Source: Citrobacter sp. Marseille-Q6884 | GTDB taxonomy: Bacteria > Pseudomonadota > Gammaproteobacteria > Enterobacterales > Enterobacteriaceae | Length of the DNA stretch: 64,000 nt | Reading direction: 5' to 3' | Assembly: GCF_945906775.1 (NCBI RefSeq) | Contig: NZ_CAMDRE010000003.1 | Location: forward strand, 62,001-126,000 | Shown here: one piece after another, positions 44,553-53,401 of the stretch | How positions within the stretch are numbered: the stretch's first letter is position 1 | Layout: each line of letters begins with the position of its first letter | Notes under the pieces: model-generated | Told to the model about the DNA's origin: nothing | The model's input: the letters and a program-made list of their open reading frames with translations, nothing else | Databases searched by the model: none | Made by a program: the position numbers and the translations under genes

Positions 44553-44851
44553 TAATTTTCCTTTTCAATAATTTTATGTCCAAGAGAATCAAGTATTGCA
44601 ATAACTTGGTCTCTGGAATATGCAGGATAACTATGATCTGCAAAGCAACATGCAGGGGGTGGCAGTATGATTTTTTGTGGGCTTTTATTTCTTAGTTCCT
44701 TTAACTCCAATAATATGCTGAGTAATTGAGACGCTTTCTTTTCCATCGCATCAGCTCGGCTTGGGCTGATAAGTGCCCTCTGCGCATATAGCAGTTCAGT
44801 TGTAGTCTCAGTAATCATCGAGTCGAGTTTTGCAGGTGTCAGTTGCTCCAT
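44552..44851 (-). CDS. Hypothetical protein, coupled to the gene below
   Basis: A 99-residue protein with a helical N-terminal half (MEQLTPAKLDSMITETTTEL) and a C-terminal segment YSRDQVIAILDSLGHKI; two adjacent cysteines lie in the middle. Its stop overlaps the start of the following gene by one base (TAATG arrangement). The family is unknown. Confidence 0.65.
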   Translation of the reverse strand: MEQLTPAKLDSMITETTTELLYAQRALISPSRADAMEKKASQLLSILLELKELRNKSPQKIILPPPACCFADHSYPAYSRDQVIAILDSLGHKIIEKEN

Positions 44852-44883
44852 TTTTCCACCGGTTATTAATGCAATAATTGAAT

Positions 44884-45234
44884 TCAGACCGTCTCTTTTG
44901 AATAGACAACGTTTTTAGCGAGTTCGAATACAAAATCGCTTACGAAGGTAAAATCGCGCCATACCAGCACACCATCTACCTTATGCCGCAACTCAACCTG
45001 AGTGGATGTGTTGCTATACTTAGTGACCTTGATGTCCCAATCAATGAAACCACCAGCATTCTGAAGTTCAGTGACAGCGGCTAGGTTTTCCTGTTGCTTC
45101 AGGTTGTAGGCCTCGTCTGAGTCGTCGTTCTTCACAAGCTGGATTTTTTTGAATACCATGCGGAATCGGTCGGCCAGAACTTTGCCACGCATTTTTTCAA
45201 CATCATTAAATACCTGCTCGACGTATGCACTCAT
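44884..45234 (-). CDS. Hypothetical protein
   Basis: A 116-residue soluble protein with helical N-terminus and beta-rich C-terminus; CACGAGGAAAACC precedes the ATG. It heads the group 44,884-43,007. No domain is recognised. Confidence 0.65.
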   Translation of the reverse strand: MSAYVEQVFNDVEKMRGKVLADRFRMVFKKIQLVKNDDSDEAYNLKQQENLAAVTELQNAGGFIDWDIKVTKYSNTSTQVELRHKVDGVLVWRDFTFVSDFVFELAKNVVYSKETV

Positions 45235-45484
45235 GGTTTTCCTCGTGACTTTAATGATAGCAATTACAAAACCCGTATAGCCTGATTAGGCTCTGTATTT
45301 TTTAAAAATTAATCCGTGAGTAACATTATTAACTGCATTAAACCTACGACGAAATTTAAAAGAAGACAAAATGTGCTTGAATTTAAGAAATATTGAATTC
45401 GTTTAGTTTATCTGTTAAAAAAATACTGCTATTGAGCACCAAAAAAGGTGTCTTCTTACAGCGGAAACAAAAAACGCTAGAAAG
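45235..45484. other. AT-rich intergenic gap
   Basis: The 250-bp AT-rich gap presumably holds the promoter of the 45,234 gene and the end of the 45,485 transcript. A weak CACC/GGTG hairpin is near 45,440. Nothing else is seen. Confidence 0.4.
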
Positions 45485-45832
45485 TTACTTTTTCCTCATT
45501 GGAAGGCTTTTTAAAAGCGTTTCCATCGGGATGGCTTCGACGGATTGTTTCATTTTCTCTGGTTCTACTCCAAGAGATGCCAGCTGCCGGTACAGTACTT
45601 CCCGTTCTTGCAGGAGGCTTATCGCCAGCCGTGATATTGCAGCGGCGTTTTCCAGGGCGATTGCAAGGTTGTTTTCGGATGGAAAACTATCCCATGTATC
45701 CACTATGCCTTTTGCCAGGCACACGGTTCGCTTAAGCGGCTGAGGAACGTTTAATGGGTTAACGCCGGGTGGCATACCGGACAACTGCCTAATCAGTGCT
45801 CTTCCTTTCATTCCATCAGTTCTGTCTGCCAT
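45485..45832 (-). CDS. Hypothetical protein
   Basis: A 115-residue protein, basic, with a Pro-rich N-terminal part and a helical C-terminal half (NNLAIALENAAAISRLAISL). It starts 10 bp after the stop of the exported-protein gene, so it belongs to that transcript. The function is unknown. Confidence 0.6.
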   Translation of the reverse strand: MADRTDGMKGRALIRQLSGMPPGVNPLNVPQPLKRTVCLAKGIVDTWDSFPSENNLAIALENAAAISRLAISLLQEREVLYRQLASLGVEPEKMKQSVEAIPMETLLKSLPMRKK

Positions 45833-45842
45833 AGCAAGACCT

Positions 45843-46217
45843 CTATTCGTTGTACGTGGTCACTTCGGCTGAGTAGCAGTGCTGCTGATAACAGGCCTCT
45901 GTCTGACCAGACAAAGCGGTACGCAGCATTACGGTAGTTCCGGGTACGGGCGCGGATTTTGACCCGGGCGGAAAATCACTTAGCTCTACACTGATTCCGG
46001 CATGACCCGAAAACAGCACTGGGTTTTCACGCATTTTCATGCCGATATTCTGGTTACCATTTGCAATGCGATACATCACTTGTTCGATAGTAATCTGAAC
46101 AGGTTCGTTGATCCGTAAAGGCCTGTTCCCGTTGCTGCCATTAGCCTGGCTGCACAGCAACAACATAGATGCTACTGTCGTAATAGCAACAGAGCCTAGT
46201 GAAAGCATGATTTTCAT
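45843..46217 (-). CDS. Exported hypothetical protein
   Basis: A 124-residue protein with an N-terminal signal peptide (MKIMLSLGSVAITTVASMLL, likely cut after ANG near residue 27). The mature part is beta-rich with two Cys residues spaced CYQQHC, suited to a periplasmic disulfide. It follows the PP-loop gene by 23 bp. The function is unknown. Confidence 0.65.
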   Translation of the reverse strand: MKIMLSLGSVAITTVASMLLLCSQANGSNGNRPLRINEPVQITIEQVMYRIANGNQNIGMKMRENPVLFSGHAGISVELSDFPPGSKSAPVPGTTVMLRTALSGQTEACYQQHCYSAEVTTYNE

Positions 46218-46240
46218 TATTTTCCCTTTATTCCAGGCAG

Positions 46241-48676
46241 TTAAGCCGCCTCACAAAATTCACTCTGACCAATGCTTGTTAAACCTGACAATTGCCACAG
46301 CCTGATTAACCGCATCATTATTTTGATATGGATCCGTAACGCGTCCGCGTTCTGAGTTGCCAGTTCCTGTATGTGTATCAGGCCAAGGCTCAACTCTTTA
46401 TGGCTATTGAGTTCATAAAGCGCACGTCGATAAATATTGAACATCTCACGAGCCACCAGCGATTTAAGGACTTCCGGTACTGAAGCACAGTGCGCGAAAG
46501 CTCGGGCCCGCTCCTGTCTCCAGTAGCGGCGCAGCGCATTTGATGTATCAGGTTTGTTGCCCACGTCACTCATCACAAGACACCAGGCATTGGTCTGGTT
46601 GATCAGGACAGTTTCCAGGCTGTTTTTGCACAGCGTTTTCTCGTCCATAAGCTCGTTATGGCTTTCCTGGCGTAAGACGCGATGCAGCCAGAACCCAAAT
46701 TCTGTCATGCGGGTCATGTGGTACTGGATGGTGAAAGCGAGGTTAGCCCACCATTTAAAACGAATGATCCGGGCCTCCAGCGTTCTTTTCAGAACATGCT
46801 GGTATTTCTCGGTCGAGAGGATGCGAAGGTCTTTTCGAGCTGTGATCCCTTCCATCGACTGGAATCCGGTCAGGCCGAGTCGATGGTAGGTTTGACCACG
46901 CTGCATCATTTTGTGATACAAGGCTGACTTACCTTTGCACAGAGATACCGTGCCGAAACGCAGGTAGAACTGCGCCGCGCTCCCAGCGGTGTACGCCCCG
47001 CTCTCAATAGCAGATTTAAGGCGTGGGTATTCCACCCATAACACAAAGCTTGCAGACTCTTCATCTACGGTAACTTCGTTATCTTCGCTGAAACTGACAA
47101 CACGACGGTGGCCGTCTCTTGTCTTGATGACACGTGCGGCGCGTTCGTCATCTCCGCCGTCGAAATAGGTCATTTCCGCAACAGGATCAGCCAGCCCATC
47201 AAATAGTGAGTCATCGCCAAATTTCCCCACCTTCAGCCAGACTGCTTTAGGGATTGGGGACTGAGGGACTACAGGCATCGTCGGTTCATCAGTCAACAGA
47301 TCCAGCTCGCCGTGGGCCCAGACGCGGTGGTAGATCTCCAGTGCCCTAAAAGGCTTGTCATTGAAATGATGGAAAGCCCACATGAAATCGACATGCACAA
47401 CGGCTTCTTCGCTGACGATGCGGAACTGAGGCCGGGACATGCGACGGTTATGCGCATTGTCTTCCAGCAAGCCGTAAGCGAGTTTCTCGGCAACGTCATC
47501 GGCGCGTTGCTGCTCTACGTAGTCGGCGCTACAGCAGATGTGTAACAGACGTTCCAGGAATTTCGGCGAGTATACATCTGGCTGGATCTTAATATACCCA
47601 CCTTCGTATACCGTGCGGCCCACTGGATGGCGGTCTTCCCAGGCATAACGGCGTTTGGCAATGAAACGCTGAAGCCGGTTCAGGATAGCCATATAGCCAT
47701 ATTTCTCCGGGTCGGCATTCAGCAGGTTTTCCATAGAGCGGTCGAGCCCTACAGCCTGGCAAAGGTAACAGCCAAATCGTGAACCACAGGCGCTTTTTGC
47801 TTTTTCAGAACCCGTCCAGACACATTCGCCCGTAGCCTCTTTGTAGAGCTCAGCAGTTTCATTATTGTTAGGCAGGTAACTGGGTAACGCAAAACGAGCC
47901 TCATCCCCGGACGATAGCAGGAATTCCCATACGTTCCCCTGATGCCAGTGACGGATCGGATAGAGCTCACCGCCCTCTTTTGTCTGTTTAACGTCTTCAG
48001 CGCTCCCGCCTTTTTTTTCGATGTTCATGGCACGGGTTGTGCTCTCTGCATCACGGGAACCCAGCAGCAGACAAACGCGCTGACGAACGGCTTTAGGCAG
48101 TCCTCGCATGTACTCGGCACGGGCCCGACGTGCAGGATCGACCTTCAAGTCGATCGAGCACTGTCTGGCGGAACTATTTGAAAATGTTGGCAATCCTCGC
48201 CCTGAAAGGATGCGGCCAGTCCACCCAGATGTCAGTCCAGGCTTACCAATTACAATGCTCAGCGGTAACTGGTGCTTTTCAACGAATGCCTCAAGTTCGG
48301 CGAGTTTTGTGTCTGCCAGCCAGCGGACGGCTGGATTCTCGATGCCCGTGTCGGTGTGGATCACATAGTGATGCTGGCTGATGTTTGTGCCATTGCGGGT
48401 AGCCCTTACCAGCGCCATCAGGAAGAGGTGCAGAACGCACTCAGAGTCCTTTCCTGATGAATACGCCAGGCTCATAGTCCAGCCGTCAGTAAGCGCTTTA
48501 TAAATGGCGTTTGTGCCGGTGGTGATAAGATTGGCCATGCTCGTGCCAGTGCTGGCATCGACATAATTCAGGTCTTCGTCATTAGCCAGTGTTTGCCAAA
48601 CCGTATCCCATTTATCCCCGGTAAGGATTGGGGCAAGGGTCGGTTCTGATGTGCCAAAGTCGATTACCTGTTGCAT
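46241..48676 (-). CDS. PP-loop ATPase of the PAPS-reductase/DndC superfamily
   Basis: This 811-residue protein has a PP-loop SSGKDSE (73-79) that binds ATP for adenylation, a conserved TDTGIENP block (108-115), and cysteines C285, C297, C303 and C306 (CGSRFGCYLC) arranged like the Fe-S cluster site of DndC/IbrA-type proteins. The C-terminal half (about 400-811) is extra and unrecognised, much longer than DndC. A TTCGTC-class promoter lies at 48,711-48,739. No dndBDE genes are near. A ParB-like gene 3.4 kb upstream recalls the IbrA-IbrB pairing. A role in nucleic-acid sulfur modification or in regulation is inferred only. Confidence 0.8.
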   Translation of the reverse strand: MQQVIDFGTSEPTLAPILTGDKWDTVWQTLANDEDLNYVDASTGTSMANLITTGTNAIYKALTDGWTMSLAYSSGKDSECVLHLFLMALVRATRNGTNISQHHYVIHTDTGIENPAVRWLADTKLAELEAFVEKHQLPLSIVIGKPGLTSGWTGRILSGRGLPTFSNSSARQCSIDLKVDPARRARAEYMRGLPKAVRQRVCLLLGSRDAESTTRAMNIEKKGGSAEDVKQTKEGGELYPIRHWHQGNVWEFLLSSGDEARFALPSYLPNNNETAELYKEATGECVWTGSEKAKSACGSRFGCYLCQAVGLDRSMENLLNADPEKYGYMAILNRLQRFIAKRRYAWEDRHPVGRTVYEGGYIKIQPDVYSPKFLERLLHICCSADYVEQQRADDVAEKLAYGLLEDNAHNRRMSRPQFRIVSEEAVVHVDFMWAFHHFNDKPFRALEIYHRVWAHGELDLLTDEPTMPVVPQSPIPKAVWLKVGKFGDDSLFDGLADPVAEMTYFDGGDDERAARVIKTRDGHRRVVSFSEDNEVTVDEESASFVLWVEYPRLKSAIESGAYTAGSAAQFYLRFGTVSLCKGKSALYHKMMQRGQTYHRLGLTGFQSMEGITARKDLRILSTEKYQHVLKRTLEARIIRFKWWANLAFTIQYHMTRMTEFGFWLHRVLRQESHNELMDEKTLCKNSLETVLINQTNAWCLVMSDVGNKPDTSNALRRYWRQERARAFAHCASVPEVLKSLVAREMFNIYRRALYELNSHKELSLGLIHIQELATQNADALRIHIKIMMRLIRLWQLSGLTSIGQSEFCEAA

Positions 48677-48710
48677 GGTTCACCTGTTTATTTATTCGTT
48701 TTGTATATTT

Positions 48711-48739
48711 ATTTAAACACGGGCGTACCAGCTGACGAA
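48711..48739 (-). promoter_or_regulatory. TTCGTC-class promoter of the PP-loop gene
   Basis: TTCGTCAGCTG with a 17-bp spacer to TTAAAT, 35 bp before the ATG at 48,676. Confidence 0.75.
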
Positions 48740-48765
48740 TAAGGCCAGCGGTATTATTTAATGAT

Positions 48766-49131
48766 TTATTTAGTAATCGGGGATGGAAATAATTGATCAA
48801 GACAACTCATTGGTTTGCCAATGGCATTTGTGAGCTTTAGAATTTCTCCCGGCGTAACTGCCTTAAGCATTTCAGAGCGCCCTTCACGGATATATTCATC
48901 TACAGACATATTCCGCCATCCTGCTTTTGGTCGATTACTGCAACCTTGCCAGTTTGAATCAGCATTATCCCGACGAAGAACATATACATCGATAGAGCGA
49001 GTTAACCCTGCACCGAACGCAGCCTGAGCAGTAATTTTCACTTCAGATCCATCCTTGCGTTTAATGACCTGCGATATACGCGTGATTAACTCTTCAGGTG
49101 CGGATGCGTTGTTCTGAGTTTCATTTGTCAT
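48766..49131 (-). CDS. Hypothetical protein
   Basis: A 121-residue soluble protein; CACGAGGTGTTTT precedes the ATG and a TTCGTC-class promoter lies 37 bp upstream. The sequence has an Asn-rich start and a Trp/Cys-containing middle (NWQGCSNRPKAGWRNMSVDE). The function is unknown. Confidence 0.65.
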   Translation of the reverse strand: MTNETQNNASAPEELITRISQVIKRKDGSEVKITAQAAFGAGLTRSIDVYVLRRDNADSNWQGCSNRPKAGWRNMSVDEYIREGRSEMLKAVTPGEILKLTNAIGKPMSCLDQLFPSPITK

Positions 49132-49167
49132 AAAACACCTCGTGAATATTGTCCGGTTTGTTTACTT

Positions 49168-49196
49168 ATTAAATCACGAGGCATTCGGGTGACGAA
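49168..49196 (-). promoter_or_regulatory. TTCGTC-class promoter
   Basis: TTCGTCACCCG with a 17-bp spacer to TTTAAT, 37 bp before the ATG at 49,131. Confidence 0.75.
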
Positions 49197-49257
49197 GTGA
49201 TGTTCAGAAAGATACTTTTCTTTGCTGGAGCAGGCTTAACCGTTGGTTGTCTGGATG

Positions 49258-49458
49258 CTACCATTCATAAGAAATGACGGTTAGCGTATCACTCACCTGT
49301 TCTTTGGTGATCTTTGGTTTTACCGGTTCGGGTAAAATTGTAATCGAAATTTGAATAGTTGCCGTTGCCTGTTGCTTTTTATCACCACTATTTCCCTCAT
49401 CCTGTGCCAGTGCATTCCATGAAACAACGAATAATAAAGCTGAGAGTATCGTTTTCAT
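49258..49458 (-). CDS. Small exported protein
   Basis: A 66-residue protein with a clear signal peptide (MKTILSALLFVVSWNALA, cut before QDEG). The mature 48 residues are rich in Lys, Thr and Ile. It has its own TTCGTC-class promoter (49,495-49,523). The role is unknown. Confidence 0.65.
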   Translation of the reverse strand: MKTILSALLFVVSWNALAQDEGNSGDKKQQATATIQISITILPEPVKPKITKEQVSDTLTVISYEW

Positions 49459-49494
49459 TTTACACCTATATAAAAGATTGCTGTCCGTAGAACC

Positions 49495-49523
49495 ATTATC
49501 TATCGGGCCAATCAGCTGGCGAA
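49495..49523 (-). promoter_or_regulatory. TTCGTC-class promoter
   Basis: TTCGCCAGCTG with a 17-bp spacer to GATAAT, 37 bp before the ATG at 49,458. One base of the -35 block differs. Confidence 0.65.
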
Positions 49524-49580
49524 ATTAAACAGTCGAAAACCTTTAATTAAATATCAGGATAAGGTCAGTAGCTTTTATGG

Positions 49581-50999
49581 TCAGTCGTCATCATGATACT
49601 CAGGGCCACCATAATTATCAAATCGAGACCATTGACCATTAAATGTGAGACGTACTGTCCCTATAGGCCCGTTGCGCTGTTTACCTATGATAATTTCGGC
49701 TATACCTTTCATATCGCTATTTTCGTGATAGACCTCATCACGGTAAATAAACATGATCAGGTCAGCATCCTGCTCAATGGAGCCTGACTCTCGCAAATCT
49801 GAGTTTACCGGACGTTTATCGGCACGTTGTTCAAGCGAGCGGTTTAGTTGCGATAAAGCGATTACCGGTACATTCAGCTCTTTTGCCAGTGCTTTCAGAG
49901 ATCGGGAGATTTCAGCAATTTCCAGAGTTCTGTTGTCAGATAACGACGGTACACGCATCAACTGAAGGTAGTCGATCATAATGAGGCTAAGCCCACCGTG
50001 TTCGCGGGACAATCGACGCGCCCGGGAGCGAACGTCCATAGGTGTTAGGCCAGAGCTGTCATCAATGTAAATGTTCTTTTTTTCCAGCAGCAGTCCCATT
50101 GTGCCGGATAACCGGGCCCAGTCCTCGTCATCGAGCTGTCCGGTTCGGATGCTGGTCTGGTTGACGCGTGATAGCGATGCCAGTGAGCGCATCATGAGCT
50201 GTTCCGTAGGCATTTCCAGGCTGAAAATCATGACGGGCTTATCGTTTGTCAGCGATACATTCTCGCAGATGTTCATTGCAAACGTAGTTTTCCCCATTGA
50301 GGGTCTGGCAGCGATAATAATCAAATCCGAGGGCTGTAGACCGGCTGTCTTCTTGTTCACGTCCACGTAGCCGGTATCAACTCCAGTGACCCCGTCATGG
50401 GGACGCTGGAACAAGGCTTCAATCTTGGTAACGGTTCTGTCCAGAATGCTGCTGATATTTTCCGGCCCACCGCTTTTATTTCCCCTTTGCTCTGCAATCT
50501 GGAAAATCCGGCTTTCTGCAAGATCAAGCAATTCGTCACTTGTCCTACCTTCCGGGTTGTAACCGGCCTCGGTTATTTCGTTGGCAACTTTTATCATTTC
50601 CCTGATTACGGCACGTTCCCTGACGATCTGCGCGTAGGCAATTATATTTGCCGCACTGGGCGTATTTTTTGACAGTTCTGCCAGATAGGCGAAACCGCCG
50701 AGACTATCCAGCTTACCTTCTCCCTCGTTTTCGATGTGCTCAGCGAGGGTTATCAAATCAATCGGGAATTGATTCGCAACGAGCGATCTCATTGCAGAGA
50801 AAATTGAGCGATGCGGTCGAGAACTAAAATCCTGCTCACTAACGATTTCTGCCACATCATCCCATCTCTGGTTTTCAAGCATTAACCCGCCCAGCACGGA
50901 CTGTTCCGCTTCTATCGATTGCGGAGGGGTTTTTAAGCTGTATTCAGCTGTTTGCTTTGTCTCACCTGTTTCGGTAAACGAGATGTCCGCCATAGTCAT
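49581..50999 (-). CDS. dnaB: Plasmid-encoded replicative DNA helicase DnaB
   Basis: This 472-residue protein is a full-length DnaB with the length of the chromosomal E. coli enzyme (471). Its N-terminal domain has PPQSIEAEQSVLGGLMLENQ, Walker A ARPSMGKTT is at 231-239 and Walker B LIMIDYLQL at 339-347, and the C-terminal QRNGPIGTVRLTF block is intact. I chose the ATG at 50,999, after CTGAGGCCACTT; the frame extends to 51,053, but that would overlap the previous gene, whose stop is at 51,008. It is clearly diverged from the host protein and would allow the plasmid to supply its own 5'-3' helicase at its origins. Confidence 0.92.
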   Translation of the reverse strand: MTMADISFTETGETKQTAEYSLKTPPQSIEAEQSVLGGLMLENQRWDDVAEIVSEQDFSSRPHRSIFSAMRSLVANQFPIDLITLAEHIENEGEGKLDSLGGFAYLAELSKNTPSAANIIAYAQIVRERAVIREMIKVANEITEAGYNPEGRTSDELLDLAESRIFQIAEQRGNKSGGPENISSILDRTVTKIEALFQRPHDGVTGVDTGYVDVNKKTAGLQPSDLIIIAARPSMGKTTFAMNICENVSLTNDKPVMIFSLEMPTEQLMMRSLASLSRVNQTSIRTGQLDDEDWARLSGTMGLLLEKKNIYIDDSSGLTPMDVRSRARRLSREHGGLSLIMIDYLQLMRVPSLSDNRTLEIAEISRSLKALAKELNVPVIALSQLNRSLEQRADKRPVNSDLRESGSIEQDADLIMFIYRDEVYHENSDMKGIAEIIIGKQRNGPIGTVRLTFNGQWSRFDNYGGPEYHDDD

Positions 51000-51007
51000 A
51001 AGTGGCC

Positions 51008-51376
51008 TCAGAGGTTCTGGAATAGCTTTTGTTTTTGTAATTGTCGTGCGCATTCCGATACCAACTCCGGGTAACTGGATGCTATTGCCTTTAGAATTGC
51101 TTCAGAGAGCTCATTCGCTTCATCAGAGCGGCCCACCAGCCTCAGCTCGGCTACTGTACCGGGGTCGCAGTTTGTCAGGTTGGCGCGGGCGTAATTGACT
51201 TTCAGCCGCGCCAGAAATTCCACCCCGGGCTTGCGCTTCACCGCGTGGACAGAAAGTGTTTTTCGGCAAAATCGACCAGCTGTACGGCGTTCGTGATGCT
51301 CCAGAGCTTTTGCTTCCAGCTCCTGCCCGGCGATAACGGTCACATAGAGGCTACTAATCAACGCCGATACATTCAT
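51008..51376 (-). CDS. Hypothetical protein upstream of dnaB
   Basis: A 122-residue basic helical protein ending in QLQKQKLFQNL. It overlaps the upstream gene by an ATGA junction (51,373-51,376) and is followed 8 bp later by the dnaB start, so the three genes form one operon. It may assist the helicase (loader-like), but no loader motif is seen. Confidence 0.6.
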   Translation of the reverse strand: MNVSALISSLYVTVIAGQELEAKALEHHERRTAGRFCRKTLSVHAVKRKPGVEFLARLKVNYARANLTNCDPGTVAELRLVGRSDEANELSEAILKAIASSYPELVSECARQLQKQKLFQNL

Positions 51377-51948
51377 GCAGCAATCCCCCGCTTATTAGCC
51401 AGCGCAACGGTATCCAGAAGTACGAAGTCATCAAGCAGGTTCAGTCCTGCGGGCGTCTTCTGATCACGCCATAGCGCATCCAGTACATCGGTGTCTGGCA
51501 TTCCCGTTGGGATTAGGCTTAGAAGTTCGGATAACGTATCTACCTGTAGCATGTGGCAGATAGAAGCCAGCATTATTCCCTCTGACGCTTTATCCATAAG
51601 ACCACCGATCAGAATCTGAATTTCCGGGGTCATAACAAAATGCTCATAATTGGATTTATTGAATCGGCACTGAATGAGTTTATAACCCTTGAACTCAGTA
51701 ATTAACTCCTGAAGGAATACATGCAGCATATCTGGTTTTGTTTTTCTAATAGCCGCTACCTGCATTGCAATTTTTAAAATGCCATCATCAACTCTTTCGT
51801 GCGGGCATCCTGCGGAGGAATAAATACTTTTTGCCTTTTCGAGCCAATTTTGCAGCTCGATATAATTAGTCTGAATATTCAACGCGACCCCCATTGCTAT
51901 CCAAAAAAGTCTATAACCCTGATATTTTAATGCGCTCCTGTCTATCAT
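51373..51948 (-). CDS. Hypothetical protein, first of the dnaB operon
   Basis: A frame of 191 residues, mostly helical. The start is uncertain: ATG at 51,948 has no good ribosome site, and an internal ATG at 51,894 (MGVALNIQTNYIELQ) has GGATAGCA before it. It is coupled to the next gene by ATGA. The family is unknown. Confidence 0.55.
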   Translation of the reverse strand: MIDRSALKYQGYRLFWIAMGVALNIQTNYIELQNWLEKAKSIYSSAGCPHERVDDGILKIAMQVAAIRKTKPDMLHVFLQELITEFKGYKLIQCRFNKSNYEHFVMTPEIQILIGGLMDKASEGIMLASICHMLQVDTLSELLSLIPTGMPDTDVLDALWRDQKTPAGLNLLDDFVLLDTVALANKRGIAA

Positions 51949-52039
51949 CGAAAAATTTAAGACAGCAAAATGCGGCCATTTATATGTGCAAAAATATGAG
52001 CCGGTTTATCCGGCCCATCAGAATGAAAAGGAATTTTAT

Positions 52040-52060
52040 GCAGGTCTGTTAAAGACCTGC
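52040..52060 (-). terminator. Hairpin after the ParB-like gene
   Basis: GCAGGTCT and AGACCTGC pair perfectly (8 bp, 5-nt loop) just after the gene. The T tract on the minus strand is weak. Confidence 0.5.
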
Positions 52061-52067
52061 TGGGAGG

Positions 52068-53243
52068 TTAGTACACCGGGTGCAGCTGAGTCTCTTCAGT
52101 TTCACCATTCTGCTGGTTAGCGCCATCGGTATCGGCATCAGTCGCATCGTCAGCACCGCCGTTGTTTTCAGCACTATCACCGTCGTTGTCACCATTAGCT
52201 TCAGCATCTTCTGCCTGTTTTGCTGATTCCAGTTCAGCCAGGGTAGCCATCAGAGTACGGGCCATTTCAGGAGTCAGGCGTAAGACGACTTCTTCCGGCA
52301 CGGTTTCCGTAATTTCGATCTGATTTTCATGCTCACCTTCCGGCTGCGGCGGGATCTGGTCGCGCAGCTGGCTCAGGGTTGGCAACAGGCTGTCGAAGGT
52401 TTTACGGATAACTTTCGGTTTCAGGCCAGTCTTTTTCTTGGAACTCACGAATTTGGCAGTGACGCGGGTTTTCCCAGCTCCTTCTGCCTTTTTCAGGGAT
52501 TCCATCAGGACTTCATACGGGTCGCGGTCAGTACCCTGACATTCGTTAATAACGTCAACGGCAACGTCACCAGATACCTTATCTTCTTTCACCAGCATCT
52601 TGATGCTGAAGTCAGCGTTTGCCAGCACGATACTGCGGCGAACGGTGACCAGAGAGACACCCAGACGCTGAGCAATCGACTCAATGGTGTGACCCCAGCC
52701 AATCAGGCGCTTGAAGCCTTCAGCGCGTTCCACCATCTTCAACTGAAGGGAGTTGGCGCTCTCGATCATGTTGTAGACTTCTTCGTCCTTGCCGCCTTCA
52801 AATTCCTCGACGGTGATTTTCTGGAAGCTCGCGCCCTCAGCAATCGCCATCATCAGGCCAGCAAAACGGTGGTGGCCATCAATGATTTTCAGGCGGGTTA
52901 CGCCTTCCACTACTACTGGTTTAACGCGGATGACAGGCACTGACTGAGGACGTTCCAGATAAGCGTGTTTGAACATTACCGCACGGTCATAATTTACGTC
53001 GCGGAGGTTCAGTCCCTCTTCCACAAACAACCAGTACGGGCTCACCGCAAAGACGTTGTTACGCCCGATATCGGCTTCTTCGAACTGTTCCGTATTGCCG
53101 CTTTTACGCGCTTTGGTTACGAAATCGCTCAGTGCTCGGAGTGATGATGGCGCTTTGTCTAAGCTGCGCATCAGTACCGCAGCGCCTTCCAGATTTTCCA
53201 GGGTACGGCTTTGTTCGAAGATAGCTTTAACGTCGGTGTTCAT
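52068..53243 (-). CDS. ParB/Srx-fold protein, not part of parAB
   Basis: This 391-residue protein has an N-terminal ParB/sulfiredoxin-like domain with DGHHRF (122-127) as nucleotide-binding box and an HTH at about 185-204 (HTIESIAQRLGVSLVTVRRS). The C-terminal tail (about 340-385) is an Asp/Asn/Glu-rich linker. It has no ParA partner beside it; the real parAB is at 58,016-60,279. DGHHRF differs from the GERR/EGSRRRF box of segregation ParBs, pointing to a regulatory (IbrB-like) or other role. A TTCGTC-class promoter lies at 53,299-53,327 and GCGGAGAAACACC before the ATG. Confidence 0.8.
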   Translation of the reverse strand: MNTDVKAIFEQSRTLENLEGAAVLMRSLDKAPSSLRALSDFVTKARKSGNTEQFEEADIGRNNVFAVSPYWLFVEEGLNLRDVNYDRAVMFKHAYLERPQSVPVIRVKPVVVEGVTRLKIIDGHHRFAGLMMAIAEGASFQKITVEEFEGGKDEEVYNMIESANSLQLKMVERAEGFKRLIGWGHTIESIAQRLGVSLVTVRRSIVLANADFSIKMLVKEDKVSGDVAVDVINECQGTDRDPYEVLMESLKKAEGAGKTRVTAKFVSSKKKTGLKPKVIRKTFDSLLPTLSQLRDQIPPQPEGEHENQIEITETVPEEVVLRLTPEMARTLMATLAELESAKQAEDAEANGDNDGDSAENNGGADDATDADTDGANQQNGETEETQLHPVY

Positions 53244-53298
53244 GGTGTTTCTCCGCTTTAGTTATTGTGTCGCGAGGTTCGTTGCTTGCTGTAAATCC

Positions 53299-53327
53299 AG
53301 TTAAACACACACCAAACAGGTGACGAA
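53299..53327 (-). promoter_or_regulatory. TTCGTC-class promoter of the ParB-like gene
   Basis: TTCGTCACCTG with a 17-bp spacer to TTAACT, 56 bp before the ATG at 53,243. Confidence 0.75.
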
Positions 53328-53368
53328 GCGTATTTGGGGACAAAATGTCTCTTTTTTTTCGGGTACAT

Positions 53369-53400
53369 AAAAAAGCCCTGTAATCCAGTGATTACAAGGC
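53369..53400 (-). terminator. Rho-independent terminator
   Basis: GCCTTGTAAT and ATTACAGGGC pair with one mismatch, followed on the minus strand by TTTTTT. It closes the transcript ending with the gene at 53,402. Confidence 0.8.
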
Positions 53401-53401
53401 C

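Noticed and set aside
46241..48676. A Dnd phosphorothioation system
   Set aside because: Only a DndC-like protein is present. I find no DndA, DndB, DndD, DndE or Pbe-type partners in the window.
50999..51053. Longer N-terminus of DnaB
   Set aside because: It would overlap the preceding gene by 46 bp and exceed the conserved DnaB length. ATG 50,999 has a ribosome site and fits.
52068..53243. Second segregation ParB
   Set aside because: There is no ParA gene beside it, the nucleotide box DGHHRF differs from partition ParBs, and no centromere-like repeat is close.
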